Shown here one piece after another: positions 36,467 through 46,784 of a stretch of DNA of 64,000 nucleotides (the stretch's first letter is position 1; each line of letters opens with the position of its first letter). The DNA is taken from the NCBI RefSeq assembly GCF_000499385.1, contig NW_013651677.1, positions 31,001 to 95,000 on the forward strand, in the 5' to 3' direction. Below the pieces are notes generated by a model, which worked only from the letters and a program-made list of their open reading frames with translations, was not told where the DNA came from and made no database searches. This stretch comes from Eimeria necatrix. Lineage: Eukaryota; Apicomplexa; Conoidasida; Eucoccidiorida; Eimeriidae. A program made the translations under genes and the position numbers.

Positions 36467-36469
36467 CTG
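35288..36469. other. Spacer between Cdc73 5' end and CIA2 3' end
   Basis: The first 200 bases above 35288 continue CTG-rich sequence. The rest, especially 35590-36120, is AT-rich and looks like untranslated or promoter DNA. Scattered ORFs lack motifs. No gene is called. Confidence 0.45.
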
Positions 36470-36655
36470 CTACAGCTCCTCCAGCTGCAGGCCCTGCAGC
36501 ACTGTCTGCCGGATTGCTGGAGTGGTGAGAGCAGCAAAAACTCTCTCTTTGTCATTTAGCTGCTTCGCAATTGCTGCGCTGCTCTCGTGGCCGCAGACCC
36601 GCACCCACAGGGACACTCGAGCAGCAGCAAAGTCCAGGGGGCCCCACGCGTTCAT

Positions 36656-36691
<36 letters not shown>

Positions 36692-36741
36692 CGGCCCTGC
36701 TGCTGCTGCTGCTTCGCCTGCTGCTGCTGCTGCTGCTTCGC

Positions 36742-36772
<31 letters not shown>

Positions 36773-37152
36773 GAAGCTGTCGTAGCCCCCGTTCAGGGCA
36801 AGAGCTGCTGCATCTGCTGCAGCAAAGTCCAGGGCCAGCCGCGCCCTCACCAGAAGGCCCAGAACAGCAGCAAAGGCGCAGCGCGGGCTCGTGGGGTGTA
36901 CAGACACCACAATGCAGCAGCAGCGGCACTCCGGCGTGCACCCCTGCACCGCCCCCTCCCTGCTGCTGCTGCCGCTGCTGCTGCCGCTGCTGCTGCTGCC
37001 GCTGCTGCTGCTGACCTCACTGCTGCTGATGGCCGTCCAGCTGTTGTTGCTGTCGCTGCAGCAGCCGTCGGCGGAGCTGCTGCAGCGGCTGCAGCAGTTG
37101 ACGCAGTCCTCCTCTGCCCACGGGTCCGTGTACCCGCCGCCGCTGCCGCCGC

Positions 37153-37197
<45 letters not shown>

Positions 37198-37354
37198 GGA
37201 TGCGGCAAGTGCCCGTACACCGCACCACTATCAACTCCGGCAGCACCACCTGCAGCTCCTCCAAAGTCTCTGCGGGGAATTCTGGGTCTTGCAAATCCCG
37301 CACGGAGTCGAAGACCTCAGCAGCCATGGCCACGCAGCGCCCGCAGCGCGCCAT
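36470..37354 (-). CDS. CIA2: CIA2 (MIP18/FAM96 family) iron-sulfur targeting factor
   Basis: A single exon encodes 294 residues. Family segments appear in order: VRDLQDPEFPAETLEELQVV near residue 18, then VVSVHPTSPRCAFAAVLGLL with the family cysteine, and finally GHESSAAIAKQLNDKERVFA with the KQLNDKERV signature. Between them sit long Ser/Gly and Ala insertions that nearly double the normal length of about 160 residues. In other eukaryotes CIA2 works with CIA1 and MMS19 to deliver 4Fe-4S clusters to cytosolic and nuclear proteins, among them helicases such as XPD and FANCJ and DNA polymerases. A FANCJ-like client lies about 5 kb away, though chance adjacency is possible. The start chosen is the first ATG of the ORF. 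Confidence 0.93.
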
Positions 37355-37359
37355 CCTGC

Positions 37360-37390
<31 letters not shown>

Positions 37391-37563
37391 AAATTGCTGC
37401 TCCTGCTGCTGCTCCTGCTGCTTCTGCTGCTGCTACTTTCACTGCCCCTCCACCGCCCCAGCCACAGCTGCTGCTGCTGCTGCTGCTGCTGCTGCTACTT
37501 TCACTGCCCCTCCACTGCCCCAGCCACAGCTGCTGCTGCTGCTGCTGCTTGCTGCTGCTGCTG

Positions 37564-37776
37564 CTACGAAGAAATGCGTATCTGGAAGGCGCAGCTGGGG
37601 GGCTTGGGGACTTCGGCTGTGACAGTGCACTCGAGGCCCAGGGCTGCGAGGGCCCCCCGAATGGCCCCACAGACGAAGGCCACGTGGAGTTGGGGCTGCG
37701 TAGCAGCAGCTCTGCGGAGTTCGTCTTCGTGCTGCTGCAGCAGCAGCGCCTCGGGGGCGCTGCCGGGGGCCGCAGC

Positions 37777-37812
<36 letters not shown>

Positions 37813-38511
37813 GGGCGGCGGCAGCGGGTGCACGCGGCGCAGCCAAGGCAGGCTCGCGTCGTGCACCACGTAGCCCCCCCGCCTGTTGGTCTGCAGCCTG
37901 TCAGCTTGTTTTTGAAACAAAAAGTGCCAAAGATCTTTGCAGACAAATTTGACGCACTCGCGCTGCTCGGGCATGCGGCAGCACTTGAGAGTGAGGCGCT
38001 CGGCGACGCGGCTGCCCACGCGGTAGCCGCTGCTCTGCAGCAGCGGCAGCGCCGCTGCTGCTGCTGCTGCTGCTGCTGCTGCGCCGGAGGCGCAGGTGGC
38101 GGAAGAGGGACGGCCGCGGGCTGACGCTGCTTCCGCTGGCCCGTCGGAGGCCCTGTACACCGGGCTGCAGCGCCGCAAAGTGTACAGCAGCAGCTCTTGG
38201 TGCAGCAGCGCCACGCCGGTGCTGCTCACTTCGTGCGTCTGCGGCGGAGCCACCACTGCAGCAGCAAGCGACGCAGAACTCGGCGAAGCCAGCGGCGTCG
38301 GCAGCGGAAACTGCTGCGGCTGCTGCTGCAGTTGCTGCTGCTGCAGCTGCTGCGGCTGCGGACGTGCAGCGCGGCCCTCCTTTTCAGCAGCTGCGTGCGC
38401 GCTAGACGGAGAAGACTGAGGCGTTGCTGCTGCTGCTGCGCCGTCCATCTTAAGCCCCCACGCTTCGCGAGAGGCAGTTAAAAGGCTCTCTCTGAGGTTT
38501 TGGGGCTCCAC
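37564..38511 (-). CDS. TRAPPC6: TRAPPC6/Trs33, TRAPP tethering complex subunit
   Basis: A single exon encodes 315 residues. The Bet3/Trs33 fold is seen from about residue 95: VALLHQELLLYTLRR, GYRVGSRVAERLTLK, CVKFVCKDLWHFLFQKQ, ADRLQTNRRGGYVVHD, HVAFVCGAIRGALAALGLEC and the closing CAFQIRI strand. Each has its counterpart in human TRAPPC6. TRAPP complexes act as Rab1/Ypt1 exchange factors and tether vesicles at the Golgi. Insertions of Gln, Ala and Ser separate the conserved blocks and explain the length (the family is usually about 160-270 residues). A second in-frame ATG 21 codons in is an alternative start. The gene is co-oriented with CIA2, 209 bases away, with no sign that they share a transcript. 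Confidence 0.92.
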
Positions 38512-39846
38512 AATTCAGTAGAAATGGCCCAGCGCCGTCGCGCTCGGCCGCAGAGCCGTCTCGTTCAGCTTCCACGCTGCAGGCGTTCAGTTCCGGGTGG
38601 GCGGCGGTCGGCGGCGGCTGCATGCGGCCCTTTCTCAAAGAAAGAGGCAAAATGTCAAAACAAATTGCGCTTCTTTACGAAATCCCAACAGGACCTTCAG
38701 CGGGGGGCCCCAAAAAATACGCTATGTGGCCGGGGGGGCCCCGCGCTCATCGGCTGCAAGGGGAAGCTGCGGCGCTGATCTCGCGGCAAATGGTCACGGA
38801 ACACGTCGTATAGCAAAGAACATGAAGAAAGATTATCTAAATAAACTCTAATTGAGTCACACCACGCCAGAGACAGCTGCTTTCAGCAAGGAAGGCAGCC
38901 GTCGGCAGACCCGAACGCTTGCCCACCGCCCACGGCGGGTCTTGACTCGAATTTTACACTGGAGGATTCCGTTTTATGCCAGCGTAAATAAATAAGTGCA
39001 TATAAAATGCAAACTGTGGATAGGCAGACGCGGCTGCGCCGGAAACGACACCTGCAAAGATATTCAACGTTTTACCTAGTACACCTGCAGCGCTGTGTCT
39101 AAGTGCCTGTAGAGCAGCAGCAACAGCAACCCCGGCATTCTGCGCTTCTCCTGTTATGGCGGTTAAAGAGCCCTTGAGTCTTCAACAGGAAGGGCACCGC
39201 AACTTCCCCAGCAGCAGCAGCAGCAGCAACAACAGTACCAGCAACAGCAGCATCTGTGCATGCATACACATGCAGCTCTGTCTTTGAGATGGAAGGACAG
39301 TTAAGCGGCACAAAGTGTAGCTGCCGCTTTGTGCGTGCCTCTCAGCGCACTAGAGTCTAGACTGGACTGTTGCTGCTGCTGCTGCAGTAGCTGCTGCTGT
39401 GCCCACTGGGTCCAGTGGTCACGGCGAAATAATAAGCAGCTGCTCCCTAATAGCCCTTCTCCAGCCGCAGCTTTTTCTCGTGGCTCTTTTGCCTCGAAAC
39501 ACAGCCAAGAGGCTCGCCAGGGTATTTCCTTTTGGCCGCAGGTCCCTCTAGAGTTTGCTTCCAAAGATTCTCAAAATAGCCTTTCTAGCTAAACAACTGA
39601 AGGCCAAACAGTCAGTGAAGTTTTGTTCTATAGAGATGCTACAGAAGCTTTCAGGCTGCGTAAAGAGAGAAGCTGCGATTCCCCCAATCGCCACCACAAT
39701 CATCTCCCCCACTGCAGCTGGAAGCGGCAACAGCAGCAGCAGCAGCAGCAGCAGCTGCTGCTGCTTACGAAGTGTGCCGCAGCAGCAGCTGCTGCTGCTG
39801 CAAATGCAGCTGCTGCTGCAGCCAGCCACCCACTCACGGGGTCCTC
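38512..39846. other. Spacer between TRAPPC6 and the RAP-domain gene
   Basis: AT-rich patches at 38800-39050 suggest promoter or untranslated sequence. A minus-strand ORF at 39548-39850 contains a hydrophobic stretch but overlaps the RAP gene stop region and has no donor or acceptor partner. No gene is called. Confidence 0.4.
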
Positions 39847-42800
39847 TCACTTCTGTGCCGTGGCAGCAGCACAGGTTCCAGCTGGCAGCAGCTGCAGCAG
39901 GAAACGCATCTTGTCTTCGTCGGAGTTCAAGTTAAGCCAGTGCTGCTGGTGAATCAGCAGCACAGAAAAACCCATTCCAGCAAGAAGTTCATGCCGCCTG
40001 CAGCGCCCAAGCAGCTTACGCAGCACCCCAGCTGCAGCAGCGGCTGCACACAGTCTTATCTTACAGACAGTCCTACGTATATAAATATGTATAAATATAT
40101 GGATATACATAAACGTAATATATATATAGATATACCAAATAAGTGGAAGTGCTTGAGATCTATGAGCAGCCCCCACTGTACATATATAACATACATACAT
40201 ATATATAATATACATAGGAAAAAATATACTTAAGAAGTGCATATATTTTACGTATCAATATATATATATATAATATGCATCATGTTTAGGAATAATATAT
40301 ATATATCAACATAAGTAAAAGGCTAAATATTTCGGGGCGGCACTCCTACAGCTTGCTGGTGGCTGTGGGCGTGTGGGTGTTGGCGTAGAGCTGGTAAGAA
40401 GGCACTCCTTCAATCACAAGTCTTTTCGAAGGCAAGTAGCAGTCTGTTTTGAATGGCCCTGCAGCAATTGTCGCCAATAAAAATAAAGGACAATAAAACA
40501 ATAATGACAATTAGAAAGAAAAGGAATCAAACAAGAACGACGGAGAGCCGAAATTAGTGCAGAGAATAATGAAAGATACATTCAGGAGAGGCTGCGAAGA
40601 GGAACGGCTTCCTCAGCGGAAGCAGCTGCAGCAGCAACTGCAGCACGAAAATAGCAGCAGCGGCAGCTACAAGAGGAGTAGCCCTTGTCGCAGAAGCAGC
40701 TGTAGCGGCAAAACAACAGCAGTAGCAGCGCCAAGAGGAGCGGTCTCACAGCAGATGCAGCTGCAGCAGCAGCAGCAGCAGAAAAGCAGCAGCAGAAACA
40801 GCTCCAGCAGCAGCACTCAGGCAGCGATGACGCTCACCGGCCACAGCGGAGTTGAAATGGCTCACTTCCATTAAGTTCAGAACCCTACTAATGTCTGCAT
40901 GCAGCGCACTGCTGAAAGCAGCGGGGGGCCCCTCGTGGGGCCCCGCAGCAGCGCCGGCCGTCGCAGCAGCAACCTCAACTTTGCTGCAGCCCAGCTCTGC
41001 TTCGCCGCCACTGCTCGAGGGGCCAGGGGCCCCTGCGGGGGCCCCCGAGCCGCTGGGAGGGCCCCTCTCCCCAGGGGTAAAGAAGGCATCTGCCTCGATT
41101 TTGCTTCGGAAGGCAGCTTTGTGGGGAGTGGGGCCAGAGCCGGGCCCTTCATCCGGCGCGTCTCGGGGTGTACATACACCCCAAGAGGGCACCTCAGCTG
41201 CTGCAAAATCGTCCACACCCTCTGCCTCTTCTTCGGTGTCGCTGCAGTCGCTAAACGCTGCGAACAAACACAGAAACGCCAGCCCTGCAAATCCTCAACC
41301 TGGGGCTCTCGGCCTAAACTCTAAACCCTAAACGCGAAACCCGAAACCCCAAGCCCTGCATCCTGCGCTCTGCACCAGGTCGCAGCCCTGACAGCCATGC
41401 TACACAAGCCACAGCTAAAAGGCTACAGAAGAGCCACAGGACCCAATTCCTAGACCCTTAACTCTAAGCACTAAACCCTAAACCCTAAACCCTCAGCAGG
41501 CATCCGTGTGCGCGCAAACGCACTGGCGGTGCTGGCGTTGCGGATGACCTCTAAAAAGTACTGGGTTTCGATATCAAGCTGCTCGTACACCTCGGGCTTC
41601 TGTATTCTGCAGCAGCAGCAGAGGGCGCAGCAGCAGCAGCACAGCAAAAGCTATGGCGCGAAAGCAGCCACGCCATGTTTTACACGACGTTACTGCCGCG
41701 CGAGCATCATAGCAGCAGCACGACGACCTCGCTAGCAGCAAATACTTCTGCAGAAGCAGCAGCAACAGCAGCAGCGTTATTAACAAGTGCAACAGCAGCA
41801 GCACCAGCAGCACCAACTGCAACGACAGCAGCGGAAGGAAGAACGCCTCCAGCGCCTGCTACAGCAGCTCCCCTGGCTATAACTCTATTAGCAGCGACAA
41901 CATCAGTAACAGCGACAGCAGCAGTTATAGCAGCGGCAGCATTAGCCGCAACAGCGAAAGCAGCAGCAGCAACAGCAGTAGCAGCACCTGAGATACAGCT
42001 CCATGAGCTGCAGGTCCCTGGAGTGCCTCTGCAGCAAATGCTTCTTCTCTTGCTTTGCCGCGCAGTTCAAAAAGTCCACCAGCATTGCAGAAGAAAACAA
42101 TGAGACCCCCGTGACCCACTTAACAGACCGGCAGTTCGTTGCTGCGCAGGCACCACAGCCACTCACGCACGCCGCTGCTGCTGCTGCTGCTGCCGTCACT
42201 GCCGTCAGCGTTACACAAGTCGCTGCTGCTGCTGCTGTTGCTGCAGCAAAAGACGAACCTGTGAACGCGGGAATGCGGCTGGCTAGCGTGAGCCTGAGGG
42301 GAGTTACTAAGACGTGGGTCGCGAGGTCCAGTTTGCTCAGAGAGTTCGCCGCCTAGCGCGCAAACCCTAAACCCTAAACCCTAGCCCTTCCGTGCTAAAC
42401 CCTGGGCCCTGAACCCTGAGACCCCCGCGCTAAACCCTAAACCCTCAAGGCTGAACCCTAAGGACTCGGCCTGCACTGGCGGGTTCCCCGAAAAGGCCTC
42501 TGGATACTCTTTCAGCTAAATCCTATGTGTATTTTTCACTTTCAGTGTCTACTTTACTTTTATCAAAAAGTTGTTCCGCAGAACAGCCCAAGAAAGCAGC
42601 ATCTCCTGCAGCCCGAGGAGGCAAATGCGGTGCCGCAGACGCAATCGTGCCAGGGCCTGCAGGTAACCCAAAACCCCAAACCCTAAACCCTAAACCCTAA
42701 ACCCTAAACCCTAAACCCCAAAATTCCCACTGAAAGCTCTAAGCTCTCAGCTCTTGGCAATGCAGCACTGCATAGAGAGAAATGGCAGATTTCAGCAAGG

Positions 42801-44990
42801 CAGGGAAAAGCGAACAAGAACAGCAGCGCCGGCAAAAACGGCGCATGTGCATCAGCAGCAGCACAACAGTAGCAGCAGACGCAGCACAGCAGCAGCAGCA
42901 GTAGCAGCTCCAGCGGTACTTGCCTGGAACAGGTGAACATAATTCTCGGGGCGCATTTCTGCCTGCCTCTTTGTGATAGCCCTGCACGCCTCCAGCACAC
43001 TCTTTGTCTTTCTCTGCTGCAGTTGCTCGAATCCCTGCTGCTGCTACTGCTGTTGCTGCTGTTGCTGCTGCTATTGCACTGAAGCTAGCAACCATAACAG
43101 CTATTGCCTACATTGCCTCCGCCTAGCTCGCGTCTGTACACTTCACTATACGCCTAAAGGGTGCTAGGAAGGAGCCGACGCAGCAGCAGAAGAAGAAACA
43201 GCAGCAGCAGCAACAGCAGCAGCCCTTCAGCGAACACCAGGTGCGGCCAAGAGTTCGCCAGAAGTGACAGCCGCATCAGCAGCATAACTTTTTCTGGCTC
43301 CGCAGCAGCATCAGCATCAGGAGCAGCAGCAGCAGCAGACCCAGCGTGTAAAGCAGCAGCAGCCTGCGCAGCAGCAGCCCCAGATTGAGCACCTCATGAA
43401 GTCCTCCATGTGAGTTTGCTTCAGCGGTAGCTGCACTGCAGCAAAAGCCTGCAGCATTCTGAGGAGTGACCGCGCAGAGGCATTTCGGCTTTCGCGGCAA
43501 ATGGCAGCAGCTCGGCCCTCAAGAGCTTCCCACACGTCCAAGTCAAACGCCCCACCTGCAGCAGCAGCAGCAGCAGCAATAGCAGCCTTTGCAGCAGCCG
43601 CAAGAGCAGCAGGAGCAGCAAGACCTCCTGCAGCAGCAGCAAGAGCAGCAGGAGCAATCAGAGCCCCTGCATCGCCTCAACTGACACACGAAAACGAACC
43701 CAACGCGCCAGCAACAGCAGCAGCTCCAGCTGCTGCTGCAGTAGTAGCAGCTGGAGCGGCGCCTATTCCTATTGGCATTCCTTTCTCGCTGCATTGCTGC
43801 CTCTGCTTCAGCATTTTATCATTCCCTGTGGCTCTCTAGATCTGCTGCTGCGGAGCCCTATGTTTAATATATCTAGAAAAAGCCTCCGGTGGCAGCAAAG
43901 AAAGGAGAAAGCCTCTCTATGCCTTGGGGCTTCCTTTGAATCCCCCGAATTCTAACGCTGCTGCTGCAGCACAGGTGACCACTGGTCTGCTGCTGCGCAC
44001 CGGTGGTCACCGCGGCCAGACCGAAGCCTCACCCATTCGAATTCGCCGCGCTTCCCGCATAAGAACAAACTTGAGGTCTCGCGCCCCCAGCGCTGCAGCC
44101 GTGAGAGCAGTGGGGGGCTCGTGGCGCCCGGAGTACCTGCGTAACAAACCCTAAACCCTAAACCCTAAACCCTGAAGTCCAAGCGTCGCCCGCCAGCTCT
44201 CAGCTCTTCTGCCGCCCCGCAGCGCCGAGCCTTTGGCCTTCGACCCTAGACCATTGAAATTAATCCCCCAATCAGGGTTATTTTCGCATTTGAATTTAAA
44301 ACCCTAAACCCTAATCCGTGGCTGTTGAGAAAGGCTCACCAGTACTCCTTGGGCGGGATGTACCGCTTTCTGCGTGCCGTGGCTTGCTGCAGCAGCTGCT
44401 GCTTTTGCTGCTGTTGCTGTAGCTGCTGCAGCTCATGGAGCTTCCCTGCGGAAAACACAGCTCAGAATTCTCCCAGGTTTTCGCGGCCACGAAGCATAGT
44501 GTTATAGTGCTAGTGCACTGCTGTCGCTGCTGCTGGTGCTTTTGCTGCTGCAGGCGTTGCTGCTGTTGCTGCTGTGCCGCTGCAGGCCCAGAATTACTAC
44601 AGCAGATTTTGCAGCTACTGCAGCAGCAGACAGTATCATTTACAGCAGAAGGCCGGCACTGGTGATCCAGCACTAGCCTTGGCAGCAGCAGCAGCAGCAC
44701 CGCCGCAACCGCCAACCACATCTGCTGCAGCAGCGCTTGCTGTGTGAGCAGTTGTGAAAGCCCCAGCAACAGCAGCAGCAGCAGCAGCTGCGGTCACCCC
44801 TCCGATGGCCGCAGGAGCAGCCCAGACTCTAGCAGCAGGCTCAGTCTCACGCGCCCCAGATGCAGCAGTAGCAGCGGCAGCACCAGTAGCCGCAGCAGCA
44901 GCTGCCCCAGCAGCAGCAACAGCAGCAGCAACAGCAGCACCAACCGCCGCAGCAGCAGCTGCCCCAGCAACAGCAACACCATCAGCCGCC

Positions 44991-45022
<32 letters not shown>

Positions 45023-46665
45023 CTGCTGCTGACCATCCAGAGCTCTGTCTCTGTCTCTGAAGAATCGCCTGTAGTAGTCTCGCTCCGTCGCCTTATAAAC
45101 CCCCAACACCCCAAAGCTTTTGGGGGCGGCCGCAGTTGCTGGGCTCATTTGCCTGCAGCGCCAGCAGCAGCGGAGAATAGGGGCAATAGAAGGGGAATTT
45201 TAAATTAAAATTACTTTATTTAATTTAAAAATATAAAATAAAAAGGTTTTGGCAATTCAAATTCAAAGATCAGCAGCAAATGGAAACAGCTGCAGCCACT
45301 CACTCCAGGTCTTCCCTCTTCAATGACGGAACCGCCTCCGCCAGAGGCAGCAGCGGCGCTTCTCTCCACTGGTGCTGCGGGCCGCACAGCAGCAGCAGCA
45401 GCAGCAACAACAGCAGCAACAGCAGCAACAAAAGCAGCAGCAGAATTAGGCATGGGCAAAGAAGCAGGAACAGCAGCAGCAAGAGCTTTGGTGGCACAGA
45501 AGGTGCAAATGCTTTATGCCCCCTGGTCCGCAATCCTGCAGCCGTCCGCGCTGCGGCTGCTGCTGCTGTTGTTTTTGCTGCTGCTACTGTTGCCGCTGCT
45601 GCTGCTGCTGCTGTTGCTGACGCGGCTGCAGCGTGCGTTCAGTTACTGGCTCCAATATCTAAATAGAACGCCAACGCTATTCATGCACTTTAGGACTTAG
45701 GGTTTAGGGTTTAGGGTTTAGGGTTGAAATTTGCTTCTTACGGGGCTTCCCTCCTCAGACTCTTCTGAGTGCTGTGCGTGCTTCCTCTCCAGTGCATACT
45801 GCAGCAGCAGCAGCAGCAGCAGCAGCAGAACCAGCAGCAGCAGGGGTGCTTCGCACGGCGTGGGAGAGTATAATGCTCGTTTTAGCGGGCATCTCTTCTG
45901 GGCCCAGACACATAGAGTTTAGGGTTTAGGGTTTAGGGTTTAGGGTTTAGGGTTTGGGGGCTGACCTCATGGGGCTTTTTATGTCTCTCCAAAAAGCGCA
46001 TTTCTGAAACCGAAGCCTCCGGGGGCCCCCCAGGACCCTCCAAGTCCAGCAGCTTGTGGGGCCCCCCAGCTGCTGCTGGGGGCCCCCAGTCCCCAGGGGG
46101 CCCCCCCGGCCTAAGCCGGGGGTTCTTGGGGCCTGCTGCATCTCCTTCTTCCCTCAGATAGCGTCTGGCAGCAAACGCAAACCCTAAACCCTAAACCCTA
46201 AACCCTAAATCCTAAGCCTAGTCACGAGGACTAAGCCCTGCACTGCAAATCCTAAACACTAAACCCTAAACCCTAGGTCATCCGCATGCAGCACTAGCAT
46301 TACTGAGAACAAATAGCGGAGGCCAAGCCTTTGGCGTTTAGCCCGAAACTCTAAACCCTAAGGCCTAAACCCTAAACCCTAAACACTAAACCCTAGGGTT
46401 TAGGGTTTAGGGTTTAGGTCTAGTGCAACAGCTTCCTGGAGCTCACTGGGGGACCTTCGGGGGCTGCCAATTCCGGCGTCTTCTGAGGAGTTCCTTCTGT
46501 CTCTTCTTTGCTGCTGCTTTTGCTGCTGAGGCAAACTGGCGCTGCTGCTGCGACAAGTGCAGCGGGGCCGGCTGGGAGGCGGTGCAGAGCCTGTTCGCGC
46601 TGCAGCAGCAGCAGCAGGTGTTGCTGCTGCTGCTGCTGCTGATGTAGTGCATTGCGCAGCGCAGT
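39847..46665 (-). CDS. RAP-domain protein, many small exons
   Basis: Sixteen exons are seen: 46665-46455, 46003-45966, 45892-45857, 45798-45742, 45374-45304, 45152-45034, 44445-44340, 44136-44033, 43555-43393, 43016-42924, 42352-42259, 42141-41988, 41606-41491, 41257-40838, 40458-40350 and 40072-39847. All listed neighbours match in phase except across 43392-43017, where one exon (near 43240-43350) is unresolved. The middle has leucine-rich helical text typical of apicomplexan RAP proteins (SARSLLRMLQAFAAVQLPL, ENYVHLF|QAANSLSKLDL). The end is a RAP domain: ISRVLNLMEVSHFN, CYLPSKRLVIEG, LLAGMGFSVLLIHQQHW. RAP proteins bind RNA, mostly in mitochondria or plastids, often linked to rRNA; that role is inferred. 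The 5' end is not fixed, and one more exon may lie near 46.8-46.92 kb. The donor of exon 43016-42924 is GC rather than GT. Confidence 0.82.
41313..41494 (-). repeat. Telomere-like units flanking an RAP-gene intron
   Basis: CCCTAAA-type units (plus strand) lie at 41313-41355 and 41468-41494, both in the intron between exons 41606-41491 and 41257-40838. The first unit supplies the splice donor itself: the exon ends GAG-G and the intron begins GTTTAGGG. Confidence 0.85.
42361..42470 (-). repeat. Telomere-like array next to a 3' splice site
   Basis: Three perfect CCCTAAA-type units begin eight bases above the acceptor of exon 42352-42259. Degenerate units follow to about 42470. On the gene strand the array precedes the gcgctag acceptor. 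Confidence 0.88.
42670..42720 (-). repeat. Telomere-like array, about seven units
   Basis: An almost perfect CCCTAAA run lies in the same RAP-gene intron as the preceding array, about 200 bases further from the acceptor. Confidence 0.92.
44147..44316 (-). repeat. Two telomere-like arrays in one short RAP intron
   Basis: Arrays at 44147-44175 and 44298-44316 lie in the 203 bp intron between exons 44445-44340 and 44136-44033. The first starts only ten bases above the acceptor. Confidence 0.88.
45697..45726 (+). repeat. Telomere-like array in the opposite direction
   Basis: About four TTTAGGG units read on the plus strand, antisense to the RAP gene. They sit 15 bases beyond the donor of exon 45798-45742. 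Confidence 0.88.
45916..45957 (+). repeat. Telomere-like array forming most of a 73 bp intron
   Basis: Six TTTAGGG units on the plus strand (CCCTAAA in the sense of the gene) lie between exons 46003-45966 and 45892-45857. They begin eight bases beyond the GTCAGC donor and make up over half of the intron. Confidence 0.9.
46178..46420. repeat. Telomere-like arrays with a head-to-head junction
   Basis: CCCTAAA units run from 46178 to about 46394 with interruptions. At 46391-46398 (ccctaggg) they switch abruptly to TTTAGGG units up to 46420. The whole set lies in the RAP intron between exons 46665-46455 and 46003-45966. Confidence 0.9.
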
Positions 46666-46751
46666 CTAGACGGGACAAAGCGCCGAGAATGCCAGAAAAC
46701 CAATTCATGATGGGGCGACTGAGGGGGCCCCCAAGGCCCCTGCGGAGCTCG

Positions 46752-46784
<33 letters not shown>

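Noticed and set aside
39548..39850. Minus-strand ORF with hydrophobic stretch as a membrane protein
   Set aside because: It overlaps the RAP-gene stop region, starts in a serine/cysteine triplet tract and has no supporting exon.
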